Shown here: positions 6,826 through 15,207 of the stretch, in pieces
Layout: the number at the start of each line of letters is the position of its first letter
Numbering within the stretch: position 1 is the stretch's first letter
Assembly: GCA_028697875.1 (NCBI GenBank)
Contig: JAQVEQ010000015.1
Location: 1 to 24,093, forward strand
DNA length: 24,093 nucleotides
Direction: 5' to 3'
Origin: Novosphingobium sp.
GTDB lineage: Bacteria > Pseudomonadota > Alphaproteobacteria > Sphingomonadales > Sphingomonadaceae
Translations under genes and position numbers: made by a program
Notes under the pieces: model-generated
The model's input: the letters and a program-made list of their open reading frames with translations, nothing else
What the model was told of the DNA's origin: nothing
Database searches by the model: none

Positions 6826-8643
6826 CTAGCTTCCGGCCCCGATGACCGCGGCCTTGTCCTCCAGGGCACGCACTGCCGAATCACCGCTTCCATCGCTTGC
6901 CGCCAGCACTTTCGCCAGCACGAGCGCCAGTTCGGCATTGGCGCGCTGCAGGCGATAGGCCGTCAGGGCATCCTTGCGCGCGCCGGATTTGTCGCCGGAC
7001 TGCAACCGGTTCATTGCCCTTTGCGCCAGAAGTTCGGGATCGCGGCCCGTTCCCTGCTGCTTCAGAGCGTGGTCGAGCAGCCGCCCCGCCCGATTCGGAT
7101 TACCAAGCCGGGCGGCGAAACCCGCGGCCCATCCGGCGGCGCGTCCATCCATCGGATGCTCGCGGACATAGCCATCGAGAAGTGCGTTGGCCTGGGCCAA
7201 CTGGCCTGCCTCGACGTAGGCGGCGGCCATGCGGGCCAGCAGCATGCGCGAAAGGCGAATGTGGGCTGACAGGCGGTAATGCTCTAGCGCCGCCTGGTAA
7301 GCACCGCTGGCCATTCGCGCATCGCCTGCCAGCATCTGCGCATCGGCCGAGCCGGGAAAGCGGGTCAGCGCCTGTTCGGCCACGGCCACGGCGCGCGCGG
7401 CATCACCCGTGGCGATCAGTTGGCGGACCAGCGGAATGACGTTGTCGGCATGATAGGGATCGCCGCGCCAATGCGGTTCCAGCACTTCCACCGGAATCGG
7501 CCCGGGCATTCCCACAAGATGGGGCGCGGCGCGCGGCGCAGCTGCGCGGTCGAGGAACGGCGCGGCCTTGTCCCGCTCCCCCAGCGCTTCGTAGGCCCGG
7601 CCAACCAGTGTCAGGAGATAGGGCGAGGCGTCTCCGCGTCCGGCCAGCGGTGCGAACCTGTCCACCAGTGCGCGCATGTCCCCTGCTTCGTACATGGTCC
7701 GCGCCAGCAGCAGGGCCGCCTGCCGATTGTCGGGCTGACGCTGCCACAGGCGTTCGAACAGGTCGGCCGCCGTGGCAAGGTTGCCCGACCTGTATTCGAG
7801 GATGCCGTTCAGCATCATTGCCGCAGGCATGTCGCGGAAGGCATCGCCGGTCCGCCACATCAGGCGGCGGGCCAGACCGTTCTTGTCCGCGCGCGCCGCC
7901 AGCACGGCCTGAAGGTAGAAAGCCTGCGGATTGCGCGGGGCCAGTTCGATCATGTGCCGGGTAACGGCGAGCATTTCCTTCGCCCGGCCGAGTTCGCCCA
8001 GAGTCGCGGCATATTGGCCCAGCACGTCGAGATCGTCCGGTGCCGTCCGGCGGGCTCGTTCGAACCAGCCCAGCGCCGCGACAGGGCCGATGGAATCGCG
8101 CACGATCTGGCCATAGAATTCGAGGGCGCGGACGTTACGCGCATCGAGCTTCACCGCCTTTTCGACAGCGGCAATCGCCTGAATCTGCTCGCCCCCGCGA
8201 TAGCGCAAGCGGCCGATATCGACCCACAGCAGCGAATCGCCGGGCGTAAGCGCCAGTGCCCGGTCGAAGGCCTGCCCGGCCGCCGGCAAGTCGCCCTCCT
8301 CCATCTCCAGGCGGCCGAGCATGCGGAACCCGAGCGCCTGCTCGCCCGGAACGAACTGTCCCGCCCCAAGCCAGTGCCGCGCCTCGACCAGATCGCCCTG
8401 GAGCAATTCCGCCTCGCCCATGCGCGCGGCCACTGCCTCGCGCGTTGCCCCCTGTTCCATCGCGCGGCGCAAGGCCGCTTCGGCGGCGATCCCGTCATGT
8501 CTGGCCAGGGCGGTGCGTGCGGCTTCCAGTTCCGCAGAGGCACCGCCGCTGCCGAAACCGGCCGCCGCCGGAAAAAGACAAAGCATCGCGGCGCAAACCG
8601 CAATGCCCAGCCTCTTGTGCCTGGAATCAGGCGTGGAGGTCAT
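6826..8643 (-). CDS. Exported TPR-repeat protein, PrsT-like, of the XrtA/PEP-CTERM block
   Basis: The 605-residue protein starts at the ATG at 8643, whose first codons overlap the end of prsR by 17 nt. A longer reading to 8733 would be antisense-like overlap inside prsR and is not needed. After MTSTPDSRHKRLG comes a hydrophobic signal segment (about residues 11-30), so it is exported, probably to the periplasm. I see no convincing lipobox. The rest is almost wholly helical tetratricopeptide repeats, for example ALGFRMLGRLEMEEGDLPAAGQAFDRALALTPGD and ALLLARTMYEAGD. TPR proteins downstream of prsR are usual in XrtA clusters; PrsT (TIGR02917) is described as a larger lipoprotein, so this is at most a shortened relative. 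It is the last gene of the operon, before a strong terminator. A scaffold role in polysaccharide export is inference. Confidence 0.8.
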   Translation of the reverse strand: MTSTPDSRHKRLGIAVCAAMLCLFPAAAGFGSGGASAELEAARTALARHDGIAAEAALRRAMEQGATREAVAARMGEAELLQGDLVEARHWLGAGQFVPGEQALGFRMLGRLEMEEGDLPAAGQAFDRALALTPGDSLLWVDIGRLRYRGGEQIQAIAAVEKAVKLDARNVRALEFYGQIVRDSIGPVAALGWFERARRTAPDDLDVLGQYAATLGELGRAKEMLAVTRHMIELAPRNPQAFYLQAVLAARADKNGLARRLMWRTGDAFRDMPAAMMLNGILEYRSGNLATAADLFERLWQRQPDNRQAALLLARTMYEAGDMRALVDRFAPLAGRGDASPYLLTLVGRAYEALGERDKAAPFLDRAAAPRAAPHLVGMPGPIPVEVLEPHWRGDPYHADNVIPLVRQLIATGDAARAVAVAEQALTRFPGSADAQMLAGDARMASGAYQAALEHYRLSAHIRLSRMLLARMAAAYVEAGQLAQANALLDGYVREHPMDGRAAGWAAGFAARLGNPNRAGRLLDHALKQQGTGRDPELLAQRAMNRLQSGDKSGARKDALTAYRLQRANAELALVLAKVLAASDGSGDSAVRALEDKAAVIGAGS

Positions 8644-9991
8644 ACTGCTTGAGGAGGTCGTACAGCGTCGGGCGGCTGATCCCCAGCATCTTGGCCGTGT
8701 TGGAGATATTGCCCTCGCTCCGCGCAAGCGCATGGCGGATGACCTTGCGGTCGGCCTGCTCGCGTGCGCTTTTCAGGTTGAGTGGCAGGCTGTCGTCGTC
8801 CTCCTTGTTGCCGAGGTCGAGATCCTCGGCATTGACGAGCTTCCCGTCGGCCATGATGACCGCGCGCTTCACCCGGTTTTCCAGTTCGCGGACATTGCCC
8901 GGCCACGGCCAGGCGTCGATCGCGGCCAGCGCGTCGGCGGCAAAGCCCTTCACCTGCGGGTTCATCTCCGCCGCGAAACGCTTGAGGAATGCCTTGGCCA
9001 GCAGCACCGCATCGCCCGGACGCTCGGCCAGCGAAGGGATCTTCACCACGATTTCGGCGAGACGGTAGAACAGGTCTTCGCGGAAGCGGCCGTCGGCGAT
9101 CATCGCCTCGAGATCCTGGTGGGTGGCGCAAACGATCCGCGTATCGACCTCGATCGACTTGCGCCCGCCGATCCGTTCGATCGTGCGCTCCTGCAGGAAG
9201 CGCAGCAACTTGACCTGCAAGGGCAGCGGGATGTCGCCGACCTCGTCGAGGAACAGGGTACCGCCCTGCGCCTGCTCGATCTTCCCTTCGGTGGTCTTGA
9301 CCGCGCCGGTAAAGGCCCCCTTCTCGTGCCCGAACAGTTCGCTTTCGAGGAGGTTTTCCGGGATCGCCGCACAGTTGATGGCAATGAAGCTCCCGGCGTG
9401 CCGTCCGCTCGCCTCATGCACGCCCTTGGCCAGCAATTCCTTGCCGGTACCGCTCGCGCCCAGCAGCATCACGGAAACATTGGTATTGGCCACACGCTCG
9501 ATCGTCCGCGCGACGCGCACCATTTCCGGCGCGGCGGTGATGAGACCGCCCAGCACCGTGTTGCTCTCCCCCGCGCGCGCCGTCAGCCTGCGGTTTTCGT
9601 CCTCGATCTGGTGGAGGTTGTAGGCCCGCCGCACGATCAGGCCGAGTTGCTCGATATCGACCGGCTTCTGGTAGAAATCGTAAGCCCCCCGGTCGATCGC
9701 GGTCAGCGCGCTCTCGCGCGCGCCGTGGCCGCTGGCGACGATCACTTTCGTATCCGGCTTGATCGCCATGATTTCCTCCAGCACCGCGAAGCCTTCGCTG
9801 GTGCCGTCGGGATCGGGCGGCAAGCCGAGATCGAGCGTAACCACGGCGGGTTCTTCCGCGCGCAAGGCCGCAAGCGCGGATGCGCGGTCGCCCGCGATCA
9901 CCACGTCGAAATCGTCATAGGCCCATTTGAGCTGGGCCTGCAGGCCTTCATCGTCCTCGACGATCAGCAGTTTGGGTTTCTCGTCGGCCAT
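8627..9991 (-). CDS. prsR: PrsR, sigma-54-dependent response regulator of the PEP-CTERM/XrtA system
   Basis: The 454-residue protein has the three classic NtrC-type domains. The receiver (about 7-125) carries the acidic pair E12/D13/D14, phospho-acceptor Asp54 in TLDLGLPPDPDG and the conserved Lys109. The AAA+ sigma-54 activation domain (about 148-385) has Walker A GASGTGKE (178-185), the sigma-54 contact loop GAFTGA (225-230) and Walker B LFLDE (246-250). A Fis-type helix-turn-helix ends the protein (GNISNTAKMLGISRPTLYDLL). The extra PDPDGTSEG insertion after the phospho-site is typical of PrsR (TIGR02915). Its start ATG shares one base with the prsK stop (TAATG), so kinase and regulator are translationally coupled. 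By family knowledge, PrsR activates genes for exopolysaccharide and PEP-CTERM proteins. Confidence 0.95.
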   Translation of the reverse strand: MADEKPKLLIVEDDEGLQAQLKWAYDDFDVVIAGDRASALAALRAEEPAVVTLDLGLPPDPDGTSEGFAVLEEIMAIKPDTKVIVASGHGARESALTAIDRGAYDFYQKPVDIEQLGLIVRRAYNLHQIEDENRRLTARAGESNTVLGGLITAAPEMVRVARTIERVANTNVSVMLLGASGTGKELLAKGVHEASGRHAGSFIAINCAAIPENLLESELFGHEKGAFTGAVKTTEGKIEQAQGGTLFLDEVGDIPLPLQVKLLRFLQERTIERIGGRKSIEVDTRIVCATHQDLEAMIADGRFREDLFYRLAEIVVKIPSLAERPGDAVLLAKAFLKRFAAEMNPQVKGFAADALAAIDAWPWPGNVRELENRVKRAVIMADGKLVNAEDLDLGNKEDDDSLPLNLKSAREQADRKVIRHALARSEGNISNTAKMLGISRPTLYDLLKQYDLHA

Positions 9992-12102
9992 TATGCCACC
10001 TCGGCTTTACTGGAATCTATTTTCTCGATCAGGCCGGATATCCCGGCCCGGGGCAGGCGCAGGAAGAACCGCGTGCCCAGCCCTTCGCGGGATTCGACAT
10101 CGAGTCTGCCGTGCATTGCGGCAATCAGTTCCCGCGCTTCGAACGCGCCGATCCCGAACCCGCCCGGTTTCGAGGAGACGAACGGCTTGAACAGGCGCGA
10201 CCGGACGAATTCGGGGCTCATGCCAACGCCGGAATCGACGATCTCGACAAGGCCATAGACCCCGTCCGGCCGTACCCGCAGGAAAACCGGGGCATTCTCC
10301 TCGCTGGCGTCGATCGCGTTCTGGACAAGGTGCATCAGCGCCTGGTCGAGCCCTTCGCGCTGCGCTTCGACGACGCAGGGTTCCTTTTCCACCAGGATCA
10401 CCGGGTGCCCCGCCGCATAGCGGGCCGCGACCTGCTCCACGCACCGGTCCAGCGCCACGGGCTCGAGCTTGTCGTTCCCGTGCGCTCCGTAGCGTCCGAG
10501 GCGGGCGAGCAAGGCGTTCAACTTGTCGGCGCTGTTACGCAGGGTAATAAGCATGTCGGCCCGGAATTCCGGCTTTTCGACATGCTTTTCCGCATTGCGC
10601 GCCAATAGCGACAGCTGGCTCGCCAGATTCTTGATGTCGTGCATGACAAAAGCCATGCGGCGGTTGAATTCGTCGAAACGGTTCGCTTCGCTGAGCGCTT
10701 CCTGCCCGGCCTGCTCCGCCATGTAACTGGCGAGCTGCTGGCCGACGACGCGCAGCAGGTCGAAGTCTTCCCAGTCGAGCTTGCGGACGACCGGGGGGCG
10801 CGCGAGCACGACGAGCGCAGTCAACCGGTCGTAGTGCTGCAACGGCACGATCGCCCAGGCCTGCCCGTCTTGCAACAGCCATGCGGGAACGGCATCGGCC
10901 TCGCCGTGCTGGTTGGCCCCGGCACGGACATCGTCGATGTCGCAGATGAAATTGCCGCTGGCGAAAAACTTGACCGCCTCCGGCTCCATGGCCACGGCTG
11001 GAACGTCGATATTCGGCCATTTCCACCGCGCCGCAAGGACGAGCCCCCCGTTCTCCCCGGGCACGAGCAAGAGACCGGAGGGACTTTCGGTAATGTCGGC
11101 GAGCGCCTGCACCACGCGTTCCTGCAAGGGCGGCGCATCCGGTCCGGCACGCCCGATCGTACGGGTCAGCCGCAGCCATTCGGCGCGATAGTCGTAGCGG
11201 TGCTGGAACAGGTGCTTGATCGCGGTGACTCTCAACCAGCGGCGCAGGCGCTGCGACGGTAGCCACAGCAAGGCGACCACGCTGGCGGTAAACAGGAAAG
11301 CCACCTGCGTCAGTTGCGCGAGGTCCCCGCCGATCCAGGTCAACGAACGGGCGATCACCACCATCATCAGCAGGTAGAGCCCGATCACCGCCAGGGAAAG
11401 CGTCTGGAAAGTCACCGTGCGCGAAGGCATGAAACGCAGGTCGCGCCCGGCCCGGCTGACTCCGATGGCAAGGGGAATGGCGGCGGCGGCAACCACGATA
11501 CCGCGCAAGGCCGCCAGTTCGATCGCCACGCCGTCGCTGAGATAGGCGACGGTGTAGTAGTTGAGGTCGACCACCCAGAGCGCGGCCAGCGCCGCCGCGG
11601 GCCAGCGCATGCCCGGCCGGTTCGAAGCGGAAGCGCCGACATAAAGGTTGTGGACCAGCAACAGCGCACCGACAGTCACCAGCAGGTGCATGATTACGGA
11701 AGCCTTGAAGATGACCTCGTTTGCGCCCGCGATCTGGGCTACCCGCAATTGCGCGAGCAACAGGGCCGGCTGGAGCCCCTCGATGAAGGCGAGGATGAAG
11801 AGCACCGGGCGGATCGGCTGAATAGCGGCATGGCGCCCATCGCTGGCGAAAAGGCGGTAAAGCAGGAACATCCAGCCCAGGTTGCGCGCGCTTTCGGCGA
11901 TCAGCGCCCAGAACGACAGGGGCGACGAAGCGGCTGCGACCAGGGCCCATGCGGCCGTCAGCGCCAATGCCGTCCGCGCGCTCTTGCGTTCCGGGCTGAG
12001 CACGCCGCCCCGGCTCACCCATACGGCCAGCAGCGCGCAAATGACCGCGCCGCCGAAGTGGCTCCAATAGCCAATCGCGCCCCAGATCTGTTCGCCGCCC
12101 AT
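9991..12102 (-). CDS. prsK: PrsK, membrane histidine kinase of the PEP-CTERM/XrtA system
   Basis: The 703-residue protein has an N-terminal sensor of about eight to ten membrane helices (roughly residues 13-280), a cytoplasmic GAF-like region (about 320-460) and a kinase core. The phospho-acceptor is His488 in FVMHDIKNLASQLSLL. The ATPase lobe shows the N box HLVQNAIDAS (591-600), the G1 box VDSGVGMS (623-629) and GGFGIGAF (647-654). This architecture is that of PrsK (TIGR02916). Its ATG at 12102 overlaps the stop of the sugar transferase gene by one base (TGATG), and its own stop overlaps prsR, so all three are translated in step. The signal sensed is unknown. The partner is almost certainly PrsR. 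Confidence 0.94.
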   Translation of the reverse strand: MGGEQIWGAIGYWSHFGGAVICALLAVWVSRGGVLSPERKSARTALALTAAWALVAAASSPLSFWALIAESARNLGWMFLLYRLFASDGRHAAIQPIRPVLFILAFIEGLQPALLLAQLRVAQIAGANEVIFKASVIMHLLVTVGALLLVHNLYVGASASNRPGMRWPAAALAALWVVDLNYYTVAYLSDGVAIELAALRGIVVAAAAIPLAIGVSRAGRDLRFMPSRTVTFQTLSLAVIGLYLLMMVVIARSLTWIGGDLAQLTQVAFLFTASVVALLWLPSQRLRRWLRVTAIKHLFQHRYDYRAEWLRLTRTIGRAGPDAPPLQERVVQALADITESPSGLLLVPGENGGLVLAARWKWPNIDVPAVAMEPEAVKFFASGNFICDIDDVRAGANQHGEADAVPAWLLQDGQAWAIVPLQHYDRLTALVVLARPPVVRKLDWEDFDLLRVVGQQLASYMAEQAGQEALSEANRFDEFNRRMAFVMHDIKNLASQLSLLARNAEKHVEKPEFRADMLITLRNSADKLNALLARLGRYGAHGNDKLEPVALDRCVEQVAARYAAGHPVILVEKEPCVVEAQREGLDQALMHLVQNAIDASEENAPVFLRVRPDGVYGLVEIVDSGVGMSPEFVRSRLFKPFVSSKPGGFGIGAFEARELIAAMHGRLDVESREGLGTRFFLRLPRAGISGLIEKIDSSKAEVA

Positions 12103-13487
12103 CAGCGTGCCCCCTCGTTCCAGAGGATCACCCGCAAGGTCTGCAGCAGGATCAACAAGTCGAGAAACGGCGTGTAGTTCTTGGCGTAATAGAGGTCGTA
12201 TTCGAGCTTGTGGCGCGCATCCTCGATCGAGGCGCCATAGGGATAGTTGATCTGCGCCCAGCCCGTGATCCCCGGCTTAACCATGTGCCGTTCGGCGTAG
12301 TAGGGCAGCTGCTGTTCGAGGTCGGACACGAACTGGGGCCGTTCCGGGCGCGGGCCGACAAAGCTCATCTCGCCTTTCAGGACGCTCCAGGCCTGGGGCA
12401 ATTCGTCGATCCGCACCTTGCGGATGAAACGGCCGATCCGCGTGACGCGCGGATCGTTGGCCTGGGCCCACCTGGCGCCGTCCTTTTCCGCATCGGTGCG
12501 CATGGAACGCAGCTTGATGAGCTCGAACGGCTGGCCATAGATGCCGACGCGCGTCTGGCGGAAGAAGGCCGGCCCCTTGCTGTCGATCTTCACCAGGAGG
12601 GCGAAGAACAGGATGACCGGGAAGGTCAGCAGCAGCAGCACGGTGCTGGCAACGATGTCGAACAGCCGCTTGGCAGCACTCGACATCATCCGGGCGGAGG
12701 AAAAGCCGTCGGAAAAGATCAGCCAGCTGGGATTGAGCGTGTCGAGATCGACACGGCCCGTTTCGCGCTCCATGAAACTCGAAAAGTCGTTCACGTGAAC
12801 GCCGGCGGTCTTGATCCGCAGCAGGTCCTTCAGCGGCAAGGCGTTGCGCCGTTCTTCCAGGGCCAGGACCACTTCGCTCGCGCCGAGATTCTCGACGAAA
12901 CGGCTAAGGTCGTTGATCGCATTGCGGGCGATCGCTTCCTCGACGAGCGGCTCGCGGTCGCTCATCCCCACGTAACCGACAATCACGAAGCCGCTTTCCG
13001 GCCGGTCAGCCAATTTGCGCAACCGGTCGGCGCGATGTCCCGCCCCAAGCACGAGAACCCGGCGGCGAAAGGCCCCCGCGCCGAGGATTCCACCAATGAC
13101 GAACCGGTTTGCCACCAGCAGGCCAATGGAAAGGAACATGGCGTAGGCCAGTGTCGACCGCCAGAAATCGAGGCCCGGCACAATGAAGTCGACAAAGGAA
13201 AGGGCGATGATCCCGAGGCTGACAGCCACGAGAATGCGCGCGAACGCATACCGCAGCGAGCGCAGGGCATCCGCACCGTAAACACCGACCGCGATCATCG
13301 CCGTCTGCACCACTACCGCGAATGTGCCGAGCGAAGCCATGCGGCCGGCCATGGGCCCCGGTTCCATGCCGAGCTGGTCCGCCCGCAATTGCCAGGCGAA
13401 CTCGCCCGCCGCGATCAGCAGCACCAGGTCGAACAGGCCCAGCAACAGCACCGCGTGCGGGATGTAATGTTTGAACAGGCGGATCAT
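12102..13487 (-). CDS. Polyprenyl-phosphate sugar phosphotransferase of the PEP-CTERM/XrtA system (TIGR03013 type)
   Basis: The 461-residue enzyme has four N-terminal membrane helices (to about residue 136), a nucleotide-binding-like central domain beginning RRRVLVLGAG (141-150), a further helix (about 277-300) and the catalytic sugar-transferase domain. Catalytic-domain motifs are KRLFDIVAS (273-281), KGPAFFRQTRVG, FELIKLRSMRTDAE, DELPQ (361-365), GPRPERP (378-384) and KPGITGWAQINYPYG (404-418). Enzymes of this kind load the first sugar phosphate onto undecaprenyl phosphate at the inner membrane to begin exopolysaccharide repeat units. The ending YPYGASIEDARHKLEYDLYYAKN and the neighbours prsK/prsR place it in the XrtA-associated family rather than generic WcaJ. 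It is the first gene of the operon. No sigma-54 promoter is visible in front of it. Confidence 0.93.
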   Translation of the reverse strand: MIRLFKHYIPHAVLLLGLFDLVLLIAAGEFAWQLRADQLGMEPGPMAGRMASLGTFAVVVQTAMIAVGVYGADALRSLRYAFARILVAVSLGIIALSFVDFIVPGLDFWRSTLAYAMFLSIGLLVANRFVIGGILGAGAFRRRVLVLGAGHRADRLRKLADRPESGFVIVGYVGMSDREPLVEEAIARNAINDLSRFVENLGASEVVLALEERRNALPLKDLLRIKTAGVHVNDFSSFMERETGRVDLDTLNPSWLIFSDGFSSARMMSSAAKRLFDIVASTVLLLLTFPVILFFALLVKIDSKGPAFFRQTRVGIYGQPFELIKLRSMRTDAEKDGARWAQANDPRVTRIGRFIRKVRIDELPQAWSVLKGEMSFVGPRPERPQFVSDLEQQLPYYAERHMVKPGITGWAQINYPYGASIEDARHKLEYDLYYAKNYTPFLDLLILLQTLRVILWNEGAR

Positions 13488-13576
13488 CGTTCCCTACGGC
13501 AGCCGAAATCGTCGGTCGTGACCCCCGCATACCGGGAAGAGATGAAATGTCGGTAAACTTTACAGAGAAAGGGAAA

Positions 13577-13611
13577 TCGCCCGGAAATTCGCCATTTATG
13601 CCGAAGGGCGA
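13577..13611 (-). terminator. Possible terminator after the ScfR-like gene
   Basis: On the minus strand TCGCCC and GGGCGA (13606-13611 and 13577-13582) enclose a 23-nt segment in which TTCG and CGAA can pair further. A pyrimidine-rich run (TTTCCCTTTCT) follows. The stem is short, so this is a weak call. The rest of the 13488-13648 gap shows no promoter I can defend. Confidence 0.35.
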
Positions 13612-13648
13612 AACGGTTAACCCCAGCCTTACCTAGCTTCGGCCTTAG

Positions 13649-15043
13649 CTATCCATGGCCGAACTCGAACGGCGTCATGCCGCGAACGCGTTCCTCGAAT
13701 TGCAGCGCAGCGCCCCGCGGCGGCAAGGAACGCTGGAAACAGTCGGGGCGGAAACAGCGTTCGCATCCCGGCCCGATCGGCGTGGCCCCTCCGGGTTCGA
13801 GGGAAATGCCGCGCGCCTGCGCCAGTTGGGACGCCAGCTTCGCCTCGATACCGAGCACGGTGACGAATTGCGCCCCGTCCATGCCGGACGCGCCCTGGCC
13901 TTCGCTGGTGCATGCAAGCGTCAGCCATTCGCGCGCGCCTTGGCCGGCTTCTTCCATGCCGGCCAGCTGGACGCAAATCCGCCCAGCCCGTTCGAAGGCC
14001 TGATGCGCGATCCACAGCGGGCAACTGAATTCCCCTTCGAGCAGCAAGGTCCCGCTGGCCCCGGCATATCGTTTGGAAAACTGCCCCGCGCGGTCGATCC
14101 GGGCCATGAAGAATGGCAGGCCGCGCTGCCCCACCCGCTGGAGCGTCGTCAGGCGGTGGGCGAGCTGTTCGAAACTCACACCGAAACGGCGCTGGAGGAT
14201 GACCAGGTCGTAACCGGTCTGCTCGCACGCCCGCAGGAACCGGCCATAAGGCATCAGCACGGCCGCCGCGAAATAGGAATAGAGGTGACGGGCCAGAAAC
14301 TGCCGCGCCGCCTCGTCGGGCAGCTGTGCGCCCTGGACGAGGCTGCGGATCGCGCCGCGCTGTTCCAGCAGGGCGAGCTGGACCGCCACCTGGAAGTTGC
14401 GCGACGGCGGTCCGAGCATTTCCGACAATTGCAGCTGCCGGGCATGGAGGTCGAGCCGCCGCAGAGAGCCCACCAGAACGTCGCTGGGCAGGATGCGAAC
14501 GGATATCTGGTGGCGCTGGCGGAGCCGTTCGGTGAGAGCCTGCCCGATATCGGCATTGGACAGGCGCAGTTCGTCAGCCAGTTCCTCCGCCGCGACATCC
14601 AGATCGGCGAAGTGGTTGCGCCAGCGTTCGATCTCGCGCCGGGCGAGCGTCAGTGGGCTCGCCTGCGCAGCGGCCTCCCCGGCGGAGACTCCGGCGTCGT
14701 ACAACCGGGCGAAGGCTACTGCCGCTTGCGGGACGCTGGCCAGCCATTCGACGATTTCTTCCCGGTCGATCTCGAGATCGGCGAACCGTTCGTCGGCCAG
14801 GCGGCGGCGCATCCCGTCGATCCCGCCCACCGCTTCTTCCTGCCGCAGGACGCGCGGATCGAAATCGAAATGTTCGACCAGTTGCACGACGAGCCGCGCG
14901 GAAACCGGCCGGCGGTTATGTTCGACAAGGTTGAGATAGCTGGCGGAAATGCCGAGCCTGTCGGCCATGGCGGCCTGCGTAAGCCCTTCGCGGCGGCGGA
15001 GCCGGCGCAACGCGGGACCGGCGAGGAGAGCGGTATCAGCCAC
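13649..15043 (-). CDS. ScfR/RamB-like XRE-family transcriptional regulator
   Basis: The 464-residue protein has an N-terminal XRE helix-turn-helix (about 11-62, with RREGLTQAAMADRLGISASYLNLVEHNRRP), a central ImmA/IrrE-type domain and a C-terminal DUF2083-type domain. The central domain keeps the ARHLYSYFAAAVLMPYGRF segment, but I see no HExxH protease motif. The tail carries three cysteines spaced C-x2-C-x4-C (427, 430, 435), usual for the short-chain fatty acyl regulator group. In actinobacteria RamB controls acetate and glyoxylate genes including aceA. Here the gene is divergent from aceA, strongly suggesting the same job. The start is a GTG at 15043 with AGGTGAC just upstream; an ATG two bases earlier is in another frame. 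A 16-bp palindrome covers the region 9-24 nt before the start, so autoregulation is likely. Confidence 0.9.
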   Translation of the reverse strand: MADTALLAGPALRRLRRREGLTQAAMADRLGISASYLNLVEHNRRPVSARLVVQLVEHFDFDPRVLRQEEAVGGIDGMRRRLADERFADLEIDREEIVEWLASVPQAAVAFARLYDAGVSAGEAAAQASPLTLARREIERWRNHFADLDVAAEELADELRLSNADIGQALTERLRQRHQISVRILPSDVLVGSLRRLDLHARQLQLSEMLGPPSRNFQVAVQLALLEQRGAIRSLVQGAQLPDEAARQFLARHLYSYFAAAVLMPYGRFLRACEQTGYDLVILQRRFGVSFEQLAHRLTTLQRVGQRGLPFFMARIDRAGQFSKRYAGASGTLLLEGEFSCPLWIAHQAFERAGRICVQLAGMEEAGQGAREWLTLACTSEGQGASGMDGAQFVTVLGIEAKLASQLAQARGISLEPGGATPIGPGCERCFRPDCFQRSLPPRGAALQFEERVRGMTPFEFGHG

Positions 15044-15051
15044 ATGTCACC

Positions 15052-15067
15052 TGTAAATATATTTACA
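15052..15067. promoter_or_regulatory. Perfect 16-bp palindrome, probable operator for the ScfR-like regulator
   Basis: TGTAAATATATTTACA is perfectly self-complementary and AT-only apart from its ends, in a window of high GC. It lies just before the start codon of the regulator gene and about 140 nt upstream of aceA. A partial match (TGTAATATTTT) follows near 15115, closer to aceA. The shared 164-nt control region 15044-15207 is AT-rich from 15051 to 15135 and must hold both promoters; I could not place -10/-35 elements with confidence. Confidence 0.6.
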
Positions 15068-15207
15068 TATTTTCATCAATAGGTGCGGATATAGCGCCGA
15101 AATCACAATAAAGTATGTAATATTTTCTATCAAAGTTCCGGCGGCAGCGTCACATGCGGGCCAAGGGCCGGCCTAGAGGGAGTCGGACCCGGCAAATCGG
15201 AGCTGAC

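Noticed and set aside
13488..13648. TGGCGAATTTCCGGG in the region upstream of the prs operon looked like a sigma-54 -24/-12 site.
   Set aside because: The invariant GC after GG-N10 is missing (GG instead), and no other GG-N10-GC was found there.
15154..15207. Longer aceA start at 15154.
   Set aside because: The added 18 residues are Arg/Gly-rich and the GGAG at 15199 serves the ATG at 15208 or 15211.
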